In this document: in pieces, positions 1-7,210 of the stretch | How the letters are laid out: every line of letters begins with the position of its first letter | Numbering within the stretch: the stretch's first letter is position 1 | Assembly (NCBI GenBank): GCA_003562655.1 | Contig: PWUC01000254.1 | Location: 1 to 9,600, forward strand | Length of the DNA: 9,600 bases | Direction of reading: 5' to 3' | Origin: Clostridia bacterium | GTDB lineage: Bacteria > Bacillota_E > SLMV01 > PUMD01 | Made by a program: the position numbers and the translations under genes | Notes under the pieces: generated by a model | What the model saw: only the letters and a program-made list of their open reading frames with translations | What the model was told of the DNA's origin: nothing | Database searches by the model: none

Positions 1-2
1 TC

Positions 3-557
3 AACCCTTCAGGCGAGGCCGCCCGGGCCCTGGATGGTGCCCAGGTGGAGAGGGGTAGGATTGCCGGCGTCGTACTGCCGGTCAGCTGGGCGAACTCCCA
101 TCCCGCGCTCCACGGGGCAATTGAGGATGTACAGCCCGGTGTGGTCCTGTGCCTGGGACAGAGCGGCCGCGGTGCCATTGCCCTGGAACGCATCGCGATA
201 AACTGCTGTGAGGGGGCCGACAGTGACGGGGTGAAGCGGAGTGGCAGTGCAGCAATCTGCGGCGCGCCCGACGGTCTGTTCAGCCAGCTTCCCCTGGCCG
301 ACCTGAAGGATGCACTGACCAGGGAGGGCATTCCGGCCGAAATATCGAACAGCGCGGGCACCTATCTTTGCAACTACGTCATGTATGGTCTCATGCATTA
401 TCTGAGGGAGTCTGGCAATGCTTCCATTGCTGGCGGATTCGTCCACGTACCGTCTCTGCCCGGGCAGGTTGCTGCGGGCAAGGGACGGGGTAGGCCGAGT
501 ATGAGCCAGGATCTGATCAACCAGGCAGTCCGGGTGATGCTGGATGCCCTGCCCTAG
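3..557 (+). CDS. pcp: Pyroglutamyl peptidase (pyrrolidone-carboxylate peptidase), 5' end outside window
   Basis: This is a cytoplasmic cysteine peptidase of family C15, which removes N-terminal pyroglutamate from peptides. The frame is already open at the window edge, and its first residues (NPSGEAARAL) match the NP-x2-EA segment that lies about 15-20 residues into Pcp proteins, so the true start is upstream; the GTG at 45 is internal. All three catalytic residues are visible: Glu in ALERIAIN (codon 186-188), Cys in NSAGTYLCNYVMY (codon 369-371) and His in GGFVHVPSLPGQ (codon 444-446). About 184 residues are seen, against a usual 200-215. The frame ends cleanly at TAG 555-557 with a normal C-terminus, so the gene looks functional. 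It is followed after 22 bases by a decayed S41-type peptidase. No terminator is seen between them, so they may once have been co-transcribed. Confidence 0.95.
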   Translation, partial: NPSGEAARALDGAQVERGRIAGVVLPVSWANSHPALHGAIEDVQPGVVLCLGQSGRGAIALERIAINCCEGADSDGVKRSGSAAICGAPDGLFSQLPLADLKDALTREGIPAEISNSAGTYLCNYVMYGLMHYLRESGNASIAGGFVHVPSLPGQVAAGKGRGRPSMSQDLINQAVRVMLDALP

Positions 558-579
558 ATCAGAACGTCTGGGTGTCAAT

Positions 580-1933
580 GTGAGAGAAGCAATACTCCGC
601 TATCGCGACGAGATGATCAACGCAGACACGGATGAGAAGCTGTTCTACACGCCACGCTGCTCAAGATAAGCAACGCTCGCAAGGATCCTCACGTGCGGGC
701 CAGCCTGGTGAGGGGTGGACTGCAGCTGGAGGGCATGGAGGGCGACTACGACTCCGTCAGGATACACCAGACCGAGGTGCAGCAGGCACCCATCCGGTTG
801 CCGTCGACTACGGTGACCCCGATGAGTACTTCCTCCTCGTTTCGGACTACTCAAAGGACATAGGAAATTGCGTGGGGAATGACCTGCCCAGGGTGGAGAC
901 AGGCTGCTTTCTGTCAACGGCCAGCCCTTCGCAGACTACCTGGTCTGCGTCGAACCCTACAACCGCTTTGATGGCGGATGGCGCCCAAGGTGTCGCAGAA
1001 GACCTTCGAGTATGCACCTCACTCCTTCGGAGAGCAGGTGACCTACACTCTAAAGCGACGGGACGGTGAGGAGTACACCATAAGCCTCCCCTACCTGGAC
1101 CCGGAGGAAGTGGAGTGGGAGGGGCACTGGAAGGAGCACGGAGACTTCCGCTATCCTGGATTCCGGAAGATCCTGGAGACCCTCACCTGCCACCTCTACG
1201 AATACGAGGGAGACGAGGACATAGTTGCTGGACTGGAACAAGTTCGGTGCGACCTGATCGAGGACTCTGATGTTCTGGTGGAGTTCGCTCGAGAAAGGGA
1301 TCTCCTCGACCACGCGGTCATATTCGATGCCACCCGGGCTGGCGGCGGATCCCCTGGAGCTTATGCCATCCAGAGGCTGGTGCCGGAGCCCTTCATCGAG
1401 GAGATGAAGAAGCGGAAGGCCGAGGGCAGGTACATCACGGCCGTCGACGGCGGTGACTGGCTCATCGAGTGGCTGGAGACCGACGTGAGAGAGGCCATGG
1501 AGGAAGGAAGGGAGTACTCGAACGACGTGCCGTTCAAGGCGTCCCATCTGCCCGCGGGTTCCGACGGTATACCTGAGCCGGCGGAGCTGCACTTCAGGGG
1601 CCCGATGGTCTGCCTGTCCAGCCCCCATGGGGGTTCCACCTCGACCAGTTCATGGTCATGGTAGTCGATAACGATCTGGCCCACATGATCGGCATGCCCA
1701 CCGGCGGCTACAGCAACACCTGGGAAGGTGAAGAGACACTGCACTTTCCCATCAGCGGAAAGCCGGTCATGAAGATGATGTTTTCAATGGGCCACACCAT
1801 AAGGCCGAACGGTGAGCTGTTGGAAGGCAACCCAGCGCAGGTCGACGAGTTCATCCCCCTGACTAGGGACAACTACGAGGGGTACGATGAGATGCTCCTG
1901 GAGAAGGCCGTGGAGTATCTCAGCGGGGACTGA
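580..1933 (+). pseudogene. S41-family (C-terminal processing/tricorn-like) peptidase, multiply frameshifted
   Basis: Five reading-frame segments join into one protein if one base is restored at each of about 654-660, 797-803, 903-904, 987-990 and 1635-1637; no in-frame nonsense codon is needed. The segments are: an N-terminal helical part (LRYRDEMINADTDEKLFY, then TLLKISNARKDPHVRA), a PDZ-like stretch ending in LLSVNGQPFADYL, the S41 core from 978 (HAVIFDATRAGGGSPGAYA, equivalent to the family's D-x-R-x-N-x-GGG strand), and the C-terminal part with GGS-HLDQF across the last break, then GMPTGGYSNTW, TIRPNGELLEGNPA and a terminal helix (LLEKAVEYL). The GGS serine is the candidate nucleophile; the usual downstream Lys is not obvious. 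No signal peptide is found upstream of GTG 580 and no good ribosome binding site precedes it, so the N-terminus is probably lost. S41 peptidases are normally exported proteases. The longest surviving open segment is 978-1664. Confidence 0.72.
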
Positions 1934-1949
1934 CGGCCGACACACATCG

Positions 1950-1985
1950 GAGGCACATTCCCTCCCTGTCGGAGGGCACTGCCTC
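1950..1985. terminator. Nested hairpin in convergent spacer, possible bidirectional terminator
   Basis: An outer stem GAGGCA (1950-1955) pairs with TGCCTC (1980-1985), and an inner stem CCCTCC (1960-1965) pairs with GGAGGG (1971-1976) around a 5-base loop. It sits 17 bases after the S41 remnant's stop and 92 bases beyond the stop of the convergent SWIM gene. There is no T-run on either side, so intrinsic termination is inferred from position only. Confidence 0.4.
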
Positions 1986-1994
1986 AGCTGACGT
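1955..1994 (+). repeat. Copy A of a short dispersed motif set
   Basis: Three blocks occur in order: ACATTCCC (1955-1962), GTCGGAG (1968-1974) and GCTGACGT (1987-1994). The same three blocks in the same order, with similar spacing, occur on the minus strand at 5999-6033. The first two lie in or next to the spacer hairpin. The function is unknown. Confidence 0.35.
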
Positions 1995-2076
1995 TTATGG
2001 GCGCAGGGGCGGATGTTGGGATGGACGAAGGCGGCCGGCCGTCGGTTTCAGGGGCATCACCGCCCTGGGAACCCGG

Positions 2077-2898
2077 TCATTCCATATCCTCATCGAGCCT
2101 TTCGAGGAGCTCCTGCGCCTCCCGACGCACTCCCGCGTACACAGGATCCAGGGCCTTCAGGGGGGTCTGTTCTCCGCGCCAGAGAGGAAACTTGCCCAGG
2201 GCCCGGAGGAGAACGCCGGGAGTGTCATGCTCCAGCAGGGGTTCCCCCTTCACCTGTAGCGGCATCGAGCCGCCCCAGAACTCTTCCAGGTCATCGGGAA
2301 GGGGCTGGGAAGAGCTGGATTCGGTGGAGCTTTCGATCACGTCCAGCAGATCCTCGGGGTTTATCCCGCGCAGTGTGAGCAGCAACATCGGATCCCTATC
2401 CAGCTCCTCGCCCACCAGGTAGAAGACGGCCGCGATGTGCTTGCACGGGTTCGACCAGTCGGGACATGAGCAGCTGGTGGTGACGTCGGCCGGGAAGAGG
2501 GACAGCCCGCAGGCGGCGAAGACATCCTCGATGTCCTCGGGCATGCTGCCGGCGAGGAGTTCGGCGGTATACAGGGCCGCCGAGGACAGCGCCTCCACCA
2601 GGATCTCGCACTGCGATGGTGAGAGAGTGTCCACGGTGATTTGGACATCGTAGGGCCTGGAGCGGGATCCCTGCACTCCCGCGGTTATGGACCCCTCGGT
2701 TATCTCCAGGTCAAGGACCTGCCCGCTCCGGGCGTAGTTTCTACCCCTGCCCAGCCGGGCTCCGATCCCCGAACTCTCCACAACCTGGATCCAGCGTTTC
2801 GCCCACCAGCCGTCAGCGAAGGAACCGCGGCGCGACTGGGCCCTGATGCCTCCCTCAACGCGGCGTGGTCGTGAGGTCGGGTAGCGGCGCCAGTTCAT
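2077..2898 (-). CDS. SWIM zinc-finger protein, partner of the SNF2 ATPase
   Basis: This encodes 273 residues. A SWIM-type zinc-binding motif (CxC-x6-CxH) is present at C143, C145, C152 and H154 (CSCPDWSNPCKH), followed by the usual hydrophobic helix (IAAVFYLVGEEL). SWIM domains mediate protein-DNA or protein-protein contacts. The N-terminus is basic and aromatic (MNWRRYP, then WWAKRWIQ), typical of bacterial SWIM proteins encoded next to SNF2-type ATPases. The start is ATG at 2898, with a strong ribosome binding site (GGAGGAGGTG, minus strand, 2907-2916) lying inside the last codons of the SNF2 gene. The two genes are only 5 bases apart and probably translationally coupled. The C-terminal third is acidic with a serine cluster and no recognised domain. 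The frame is intact. The family assignment is firm; the exact role, probably a DNA- or partner-binding subunit for the ATPase, is inferred. Confidence 0.9.
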   Translation of the reverse strand: MNWRRYPTSRPRRVEGGIRAQSRRGSFADGWWAKRWIQVVESSGIGARLGRGRNYARSGQVLDLEITEGSITAGVQGSRSRPYDVQITVDTLSPSQCEILVEALSSAALYTAELLAGSMPEDIEDVFAACGLSLFPADVTTSCSCPDWSNPCKHIAAVFYLVGEELDRDPMLLLTLRGINPEDLLDVIESSTESSSSQPLPDDLEEFWGGSMPLQVKGEPLLEHDTPGVLLRALGKFPLWRGEQTPLKALDPVYAGVRREAQELLERLDEDME

Positions 2899-2903
2899 GG
2901 GTC

Positions 2904-5879
2904 CTACACCTCCTCCTCTCTCAGGATCAGAAGCTCCCTGAGCTGCTCCGTTGACATCTCCGTCAGCCAGTCTTCTCCGCTTCCCACTATGCTCTCGGCC
3001 AGTTCCTGTTTCTGCTCCATGATGCGGTCTATCCTCTCCTCAAGGGTGCCTGCGGTCAGGAACTTGTGTACATACACATCGCGGTCCTGGCCGATGCGGA
3101 AGGCGCGGTCGGTGGCCTGGTTTTCCACCGCCGGATTCCACCAGCGGTCGAAGTGAAAGACGTGATTGGCCCGGGTCAGATTGAGCCCCGTTCCCGCCGC
3201 CCGCAGCGAGAGTATGAAGAAGGGGGGACCGCCCTCTTCCTGGAAGCGGTCGACCATCTCCTGACGCTTCCTGGCCGGGATCCCGCCGTGTAGAAAGGGT
3301 GCCTCGTACCCGAAGGTTTCCTGCAGGTGCTGCTGCAGCAGCTCGCCCATGCGGGCGAACTGGGAGAAGAGAAGGGAGCGTTCGCCGGCGGACAGGACCT
3401 CCTCCAGGATCTCCGTGAGCCGCTTCAGCTTGCCCGACCTTTCCGCGGTGACCGATCCGTCCCCCAGCAGCAGGGCAGGATGGTTGCACACCTGCTTCAG
3501 CTCCGTCAGGGCGGCGAGTATTCGGCCGCGGCGGCTCATACCGTCAGCGTCCTCCAGGGCTTCCTCTGTCTTCTTGACGACGGCCTGGTAGAGGGAGGCC
3601 TGCTCCCGGGTGAGGGAACAGTATACCTTCATCTCCATCTTGTCGGGCAGATCCGAGATGATGCTGCGGTCCGTCTTGAGGCGCCGCAGCACGAAGGGGC
3701 CGGTCAGTGACCGCAGCTCATGGGCCCTCTCCTGATCACCCCTGACCTGGATGGGACGGTAGAAATTCCGCTTGAAGGAGGCCCGGGTTCCCAGGAGGCC
3801 CGGGTTGAGAAATTCCATGATGGACCAGAGCTCACCGACGTGGTTTTCCACGGGGGTGCCGGTGAGGGCCAGCCGGTAGTCAGCCTTCAGCCGACGGGCA
3901 GCTCGGGCTCTCTCTGTATCCGGGTTCTTGATGTTCTGGGCCTCATCCAGGATGATCCCTCCCCAGGTCACGCGGCGAAATGCCCCCAGGTCGCGGTGTA
4001 GAAGACCGTAGCTGGTCAGAACCAGGCCGTATTCCGCAGCATGGTCTTTGAACTTTTCGGGATCTCTCTCGCGGTCCGGACCGTGGTGGACCAGGACCGG
4101 AAGGTCCGGGGTGAAGCGCCGGGCCTCGCGCTCCCAGTTGATGACCACCGAGGTGGGGCAGACCACCAGGGAGGGGCCGGGGTCCTTTTCCTCCCACCGC
4201 CGCCGGATGAGAGCCAGGGTCTGCACGGTCTTGCCGAGCCCCATGTCGTCGGCGAGACAGGCGCCCAGGCCCCATCTGGCGAGGAAATGCAGCCACGAAT
4301 ATCCCCTGACCTGGTACGGCCGGAGGGTGCCTTCAAGGCCTTCCGGCTGGGGCATCTCCTCGGGCCGGGTCTCACCGGTGAGGCTTTCGAGGAGGTCCGA
4401 TATCCATCCGGTGATCGTCGGTCCTTCCTCCCCGTCAGAGAGGGCAAGGGGCAGCACGTCACGGGCTTTCATCTCGCGGGGCTCGGCTTCCCACAGGCGG
4501 CGGATGCGGTCCAGGTCCTTTTCGTTGATCTCCACCCACCGCCCCCGCATCTTCACGAGGGGGACCTTGCGTTCGGCCAGGGCGGATATCTCTTCCTCGG
4601 TGAGGGTCTCACCGCCGAGGGCGACCTCCCAGTCGACATGGACTATCTCCTCCAGGGACATGCCGCTGCCCCCGGTCATGTCCGGAGCGCTGACCCTGGG
4701 CCTTGCCCGCGGGCGGTGCCTGGAACCCGACATCGTCCACCACGACGGCAGGGCTATGGCGAACCCGGATCTCTTCAGGGCTGGGGTGCGGCGGGTCAGG
4801 AACCGGTATGCACCCTCCCTGTCCATCTCGAGTCCGACCGGCTCGGGATCGCGTAGGCTCCGGGCGATCTCCGGACATACCGTGGAGGCCCGTCCGAGGC
4901 TGGAGAGGAGGATCTCCCGGGCGTTGACTCCCGCCAGGATGTCGGACCCCGACCAAGCTTCCTCCGCGGGCACCAGCAGGCTGGGGTCGTCGGCGGCGCG
5001 CAGCAGGTAGCGGACGGTCCAGGGCTCCTCCTCGTCATCCGGGGGTTCGTCCAGGCGCAGCAGCAGGGAGAAAGGGCCGGAGGAGGATACGGTGAGCCTC
5101 CGGTGCCACACCCGCACATCGGCTGCCAGCCCGACCAGCTCTTCGTCGGTTCCCTCAAGAACAGCGTCACCCCCGGTGAGAGAGACCAACCACCCGTCGT
5201 GTATCGTCGGCGAGGACCCACCCGGGTCCCGGGACCGGGTCAATCCATCGAGCACCAGCCGGGTGAAGGAGGTGATCCCGAGAACCGGGGATACATCCGG
5301 AGGCCCGTCGGCATCCACAGGGGTCAGGGCCCTGCACGCCCCGGGCATGGATCCCGCGAGTTTTGCCCTTTGCTCTCCGTATTCACCGTTGAACACCGGT
5401 TCCCAACAGGCCCGGTAGGTACCGTCGGCTTCGAGGATCCCGGGCATGTAGAGGCCCTCAGCTGCTACGGCTGCCGCCAGGGGAAGCACGTGGGTCCAGT
5501 ATGCCAGGTCGGCCCCGATGACCACCCCCGGTCGCAGCACCCGTCGTCCTCGGCAGTGAGCCAGGATCTCGATCGTATCTTCTGCGCTGAGACTGAGGGC
5601 GGGAAGGATCCATGGTCTCAGAGTGAGGTCGTCTCCGCTAGGTTGATCACCGAGGACGGGGTCGGAAACCACCGGCCCTCCAACACTGGTGGTGGGCAGC
5701 CAGGCACGGACCGATTCCTCCATCCCCGTGGCGTCCATTCCGGTCTCGGACATGAGATGCTGCAGGTCTTCCGCCGGGATGGATCGGGAGAAACCATCCG
5801 GAGTGGTTTCGGCGACCTCGGATGTTTCACCCCAGACAAAGAACTGATTGTCGGCCACGGCGGCATGTAAGACTATCAT
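2904..5879 (-). CDS. SNF2-family DEAD/DEAH-box ATPase (DUF3670-type)
   Basis: This encodes a 991-residue Swi2/Snf2 superfamily-2 ATPase, expected to translocate on double-stranded DNA and remodel protein-DNA complexes. The start ATG at 5879 is chosen because MIVLHAAV...FFVWGE is the conserved N-terminus of this bacterial subfamily and GGGAGGG (minus strand, 5886-5892) lies 6 bases upstream. The in-frame extension to 6299 is low-complexity and not protein-like. An N-terminal accessory region runs to about residue 370, then a DUF3670-like region with RGRWVEI near 445. The SNF2_N domain starts near 516 (LRPYQVRGYSWL) with Walker A DDMGLGKT (about 541-549), DEAQ (about 644) and LTGTPVENH. Helicase_C follows from about 825 with GTGLNLT (about 895) and QATDRAFRIGQ (about 919-930). 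All motifs are intact over 3 kb with no frameshift, unlike several neighbours. The SWIM gene follows directly. Roles in DNA repair or anti-phage defence are possible but not shown by this sequence. Confidence 0.95.
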   Translation of the reverse strand: MIVLHAAVADNQFFVWGETSEVAETTPDGFSRSIPAEDLQHLMSETGMDATGMEESVRAWLPTTSVGGPVVSDPVLGDQPSGDDLTLRPWILPALSLSAEDTIEILAHCRGRRVLRPGVVIGADLAYWTHVLPLAAAVAAEGLYMPGILEADGTYRACWEPVFNGEYGEQRAKLAGSMPGACRALTPVDADGPPDVSPVLGITSFTRLVLDGLTRSRDPGGSSPTIHDGWLVSLTGGDAVLEGTDEELVGLAADVRVWHRRLTVSSSGPFSLLLRLDEPPDDEEEPWTVRYLLRAADDPSLLVPAEEAWSGSDILAGVNAREILLSSLGRASTVCPEIARSLRDPEPVGLEMDREGAYRFLTRRTPALKRSGFAIALPSWWTMSGSRHRPRARPRVSAPDMTGGSGMSLEEIVHVDWEVALGGETLTEEEISALAERKVPLVKMRGRWVEINEKDLDRIRRLWEAEPREMKARDVLPLALSDGEEGPTITGWISDLLESLTGETRPEEMPQPEGLEGTLRPYQVRGYSWLHFLARWGLGACLADDMGLGKTVQTLALIRRRWEEKDPGPSLVVCPTSVVINWEREARRFTPDLPVLVHHGPDRERDPEKFKDHAAEYGLVLTSYGLLHRDLGAFRRVTWGGIILDEAQNIKNPDTERARAARRLKADYRLALTGTPVENHVGELWSIMEFLNPGLLGTRASFKRNFYRPIQVRGDQERAHELRSLTGPFVLRRLKTDRSIISDLPDKMEMKVYCSLTREQASLYQAVVKKTEEALEDADGMSRRGRILAALTELKQVCNHPALLLGDGSVTAERSGKLKRLTEILEEVLSAGERSLLFSQFARMGELLQQHLQETFGYEAPFLHGGIPARKRQEMVDRFQEEGGPPFFILSLRAAGTGLNLTRANHVFHFDRWWNPAVENQATDRAFRIGQDRDVYVHKFLTAGTLEERIDRIMEQKQELAESIVGSGEDWLTEMSTEQLRELLILREEEV

Positions 5880-5885
5880 CGGTGT

Positions 5886-5892
5886 CCCTCCC
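5886..5892 (-). promoter_or_regulatory. Ribosome binding site deciding the SNF2 start
   Basis: On the minus strand GGGAGGG lies 6 bases before the ATG at 5879. It supports this start over the in-frame upstream starts that extend the frame by 140 residues into non-coding-looking sequence. Confidence 0.8.
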
Positions 5893-5998
5893 GAGTTGAG
5901 CACGTCGATCAAGGTGGATGCCCCTGCTCCTGCTTCTATCGAACGGATAAGCAAGTCCGGCGTGGAGCTGGACAACCTCCCTACAGTATCATCGACCC

Positions 5999-6040
5999 AC
6001 GTCAGCGGGCACAAGCTCTCCGACGGGGAATGTCGGAGGG
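5999..6040 (-). repeat. Hairpin and copy B of the dispersed motif set
   Basis: CTCTCCGAC (6016-6024) pairs with GTCGGAGGG (6032-6040), with one T-G wobble, around a 7-base loop. Read on the minus strand, the blocks ACATTCCC (6033-6026), GTCGGAG (6024-6018) and GCTGACGT (6006-5999) repeat, in the same order, the blocks at 1955-1994. The spacings are 1 and 11 bases here, against 5 and 12 there. It lies about 120 bases upstream of the SNF2 start, so a leader-RNA or operator role is conceivable. Confidence 0.4.
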
Positions 6041-6196
6041 CAGGGCAGAGTAGGGAAAGGGTTTCCGGCTGCAGAACCCTACAGGTGGTGGAGTGAGTCG
6101 GGTGCAGTATCGTATTGCTTTCCACCGCCCGGGGGCTGCATGTGCACCGTGGGGTGCGTCCCGGAAGGAGGGCTGCCGTGGTGAGACACAGGCCTG

Positions 6197-6743
6197 ATGA
6201 ACAAACGGGTGGGGCTGTGGGATGAGGAGTCCGTGACGAGGAGCCTGGGGATCCGTGGGCGTGCGGAAGTGCTCCTGCTCGGGTTATGCACCTGTACACC
6301 GGTTGACATCAGCGCGGCACCCGGATGGAAGAGTCCCACCATCCCCGATACCTGTACTGCAGTGATCGATCGCAGGATCCTCCCCGGGGAGACGGAGGAA
6401 CAGGTGTTTGAAGACCTGGCGGACCTCGCGGCCGTCATCTTAAACGAGGACCAGAGGTTCGAGATCGAGATGGAGGTCGTGACCCGCACTTCGCCCATGC
6501 TGGAGGATCCCGATGGGGGGCGGTTCGCGCCCTGCAGCGGGCGGCGGCCAGGATCCTGGGTAACGAGACTCCTTCGGTACCGATGCTCCCTACATCATCG
6601 ACAGAGGCATACCCTGCGTCGGTTTCGGTCCCGGCGATGAGCGCTACGCCCAGCTGTTCGGAGGATGTGTACACCTGAGGAAGTCGGTTCCGGACCCGTC
6701 CGTGCAGCGATATCTTCACGTCGGAGCCGGGTGCTGGTGTTGA
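6197..6743 (+). pseudogene. M20-family metallopeptidase (ArgE/DapE/CPG2-like) remnant
   Basis: From about 6304 the sequence matches the C-terminal half of M20 peptidases: the strand TIPDTCTAVIDRRILPGET and an amphipathic helix. After a one-base loss in the G-run at 6515-6520 comes AVRALQRAAARILG. After another one-base loss near 6575 comes GTDAPYIIDRGIPCVGFGP with GDERYA, the conserved M20 end segment. The family has His in the next position (AHTPDE), but here it is Gln (YAQ), so the last metal ligand is gone. The N-terminal half with the other metal ligands is absent; the first 30 or so residues (LWDEESVTRSL) could be the protein's own N-terminus joined by an internal deletion, but that is a guess. 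The stop is TGA 6741-6743. A good ribosome binding site precedes GTG 6178 in a different frame. M20 enzymes hydrolyse amide bonds in peptides or N-acyl amino acids; this copy should be inactive. Confidence 0.7.
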
Positions 6744-6753
6744 AGCGTGTGCT

Positions 6754-6781
6754 GTTACATGGGCGCAGTGCGTGGTATAAT
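6754..6781 (+). promoter_or_regulatory. Sigma-A-type extended -10 promoter of the MNT/HEPN pair
   Basis: A perfect TATAAT (6776-6781) is preceded by TGG (an extended -10, TGnTATAAT). A 4/6 match to the -35 box (GTTACA, 6754-6759) stands at 16-base spacing. The heptamer TTACATG occurs at 6755-6761 and again at 6783-6789, bracketing the -10 box, and could be an operator for autoregulation. Transcription would begin near 6788. Confidence 0.65.
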
Positions 6782-6841
6782 CTTACATGAGAGGTGGCTA
6801 CAGTGAGCAACTGCAGGAGGGGACGAGGGAGGGAAGAATGC

Positions 6842-7210
6842 GTGCGTGACTGCGGTAGTTCAGATTCGCTCCGTGCTCAATATCCCCTGCTTTTTCTACG
6901 CGAGAATGACCCCGAAGCTGAGAGGCGGAGGGAGAAGGCATGGCGTGTGGCAGGGCAGGCATCCAGGATGTTGAGGGAAAGGTTCGGAGCTCGAAAGGTA
7001 GTCGCAATCGGCTCTATCTGTGATCCCGACGGGTTCACTCGATGGTCGGACCTGGATCTGGCTGTCTGGGGCCTGGAGGCCGGGCTTTACTATCGAGCGG
7101 TCGCCGCAGTCATGGATCTGTGCCCGGAACTGGACATAGATCTTATTGATGCCGAGTGCTGCAGGGAATCACTGCGCGCGGCCATGGAGAAGGATGGTGT
7201 TCCCGTGTGA
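6842..7210 (+). CDS. MNT-type minimal nucleotidyltransferase (antitoxin of MNT/HEPN pair)
   Basis: This encodes a 122-residue polymerase-beta-like nucleotidyltransferase. The signature is IGS, 11 residues, then DLDLAVWGL, followed by a third acidic strand DIDLID, giving the usual catalytic Asp triad. MNT proteins encoded with HEPN partners usually neutralise the HEPN ribonuclease, in studied cases by adding AMP to it. The helix PEAERRREKAW before the domain is typical of the subfamily. GTG 6842 is preferred because GAGGGAGG stands about 9 bases upstream and leaves a leader of about 50 bases after the predicted transcription start. The in-frame GTGs at 6794 and 6803 lie almost at that start. 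The stop TGA (7208-7210) overlaps the HEPN GTG start (7207-7209), so translation is coupled. The frame is intact. Confidence 0.85.
   Translation: MRDCGSSDSLRAQYPLLFLRENDPEAERRREKAWRVAGQASRMLRERFGARKVVAIGSICDPDGFTRWSDLDLAVWGLEAGLYYRAVAAVMDLCPELDIDLIDAECCRESLRAAMEKDGVPV

Larger units (their letters stand above)
5880..6177. other. Divergent intergenic region upstream of the SNF2 operon
   Basis: No credible gene is seen in these 298 bases. The region should hold the SNF2 operon promoter. A weak minus-strand candidate is TTGTGC, 18 bases, GATACT (within about 5985-6015), which is only a partial match to a sigma-A promoter. A 9-base-pair hairpin lies at 6016-6040. Near the right end AAGGAGGG (about 6165-6172) is a good plus-strand ribosome binding site before GTG 6178/6181. 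The frame from that GTG stops after 15 codons, which suggests the start of the following M20 gene has been disrupted. Confidence 0.5.

Noticed and set aside
45..47. GTG at 45 as the start of pcp
   Set aside because: Upstream in-frame codons from position 3 still match the Pcp family, so the GTG is an internal valine.
632..1069. Open frame 632-1069 as an independent gene
   Set aside because: Only its middle (about 803-903) fits the S41 protein; the rest is off-frame sequence of the same pseudogene.
4048..5010. Long plus-strand open frames opposite the SNF2 gene (e.g. 4048-5010, 5103-5870)
   Set aside because: They are antisense shadows of GC-rich coding sequence, Arg/Ser/Pro-rich and without motifs or ribosome binding sites.
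5880..6299. In-frame 140-residue N-terminal extension of the SNF2 protein
   Set aside because: Low-complexity Pro/Ser/Thr/Cys-rich translation, while ATG 5879 has a fine ribosome binding site and the family's conserved N-terminus.
6513..6522. GGGGGGC in the M20 remnant as a programmed -1 slippery site
   Set aside because: The shape fits X XXY YYZ, but the gene has another break without such a site, lacks its N-terminal half and has lost a metal ligand, so decay is simpler.
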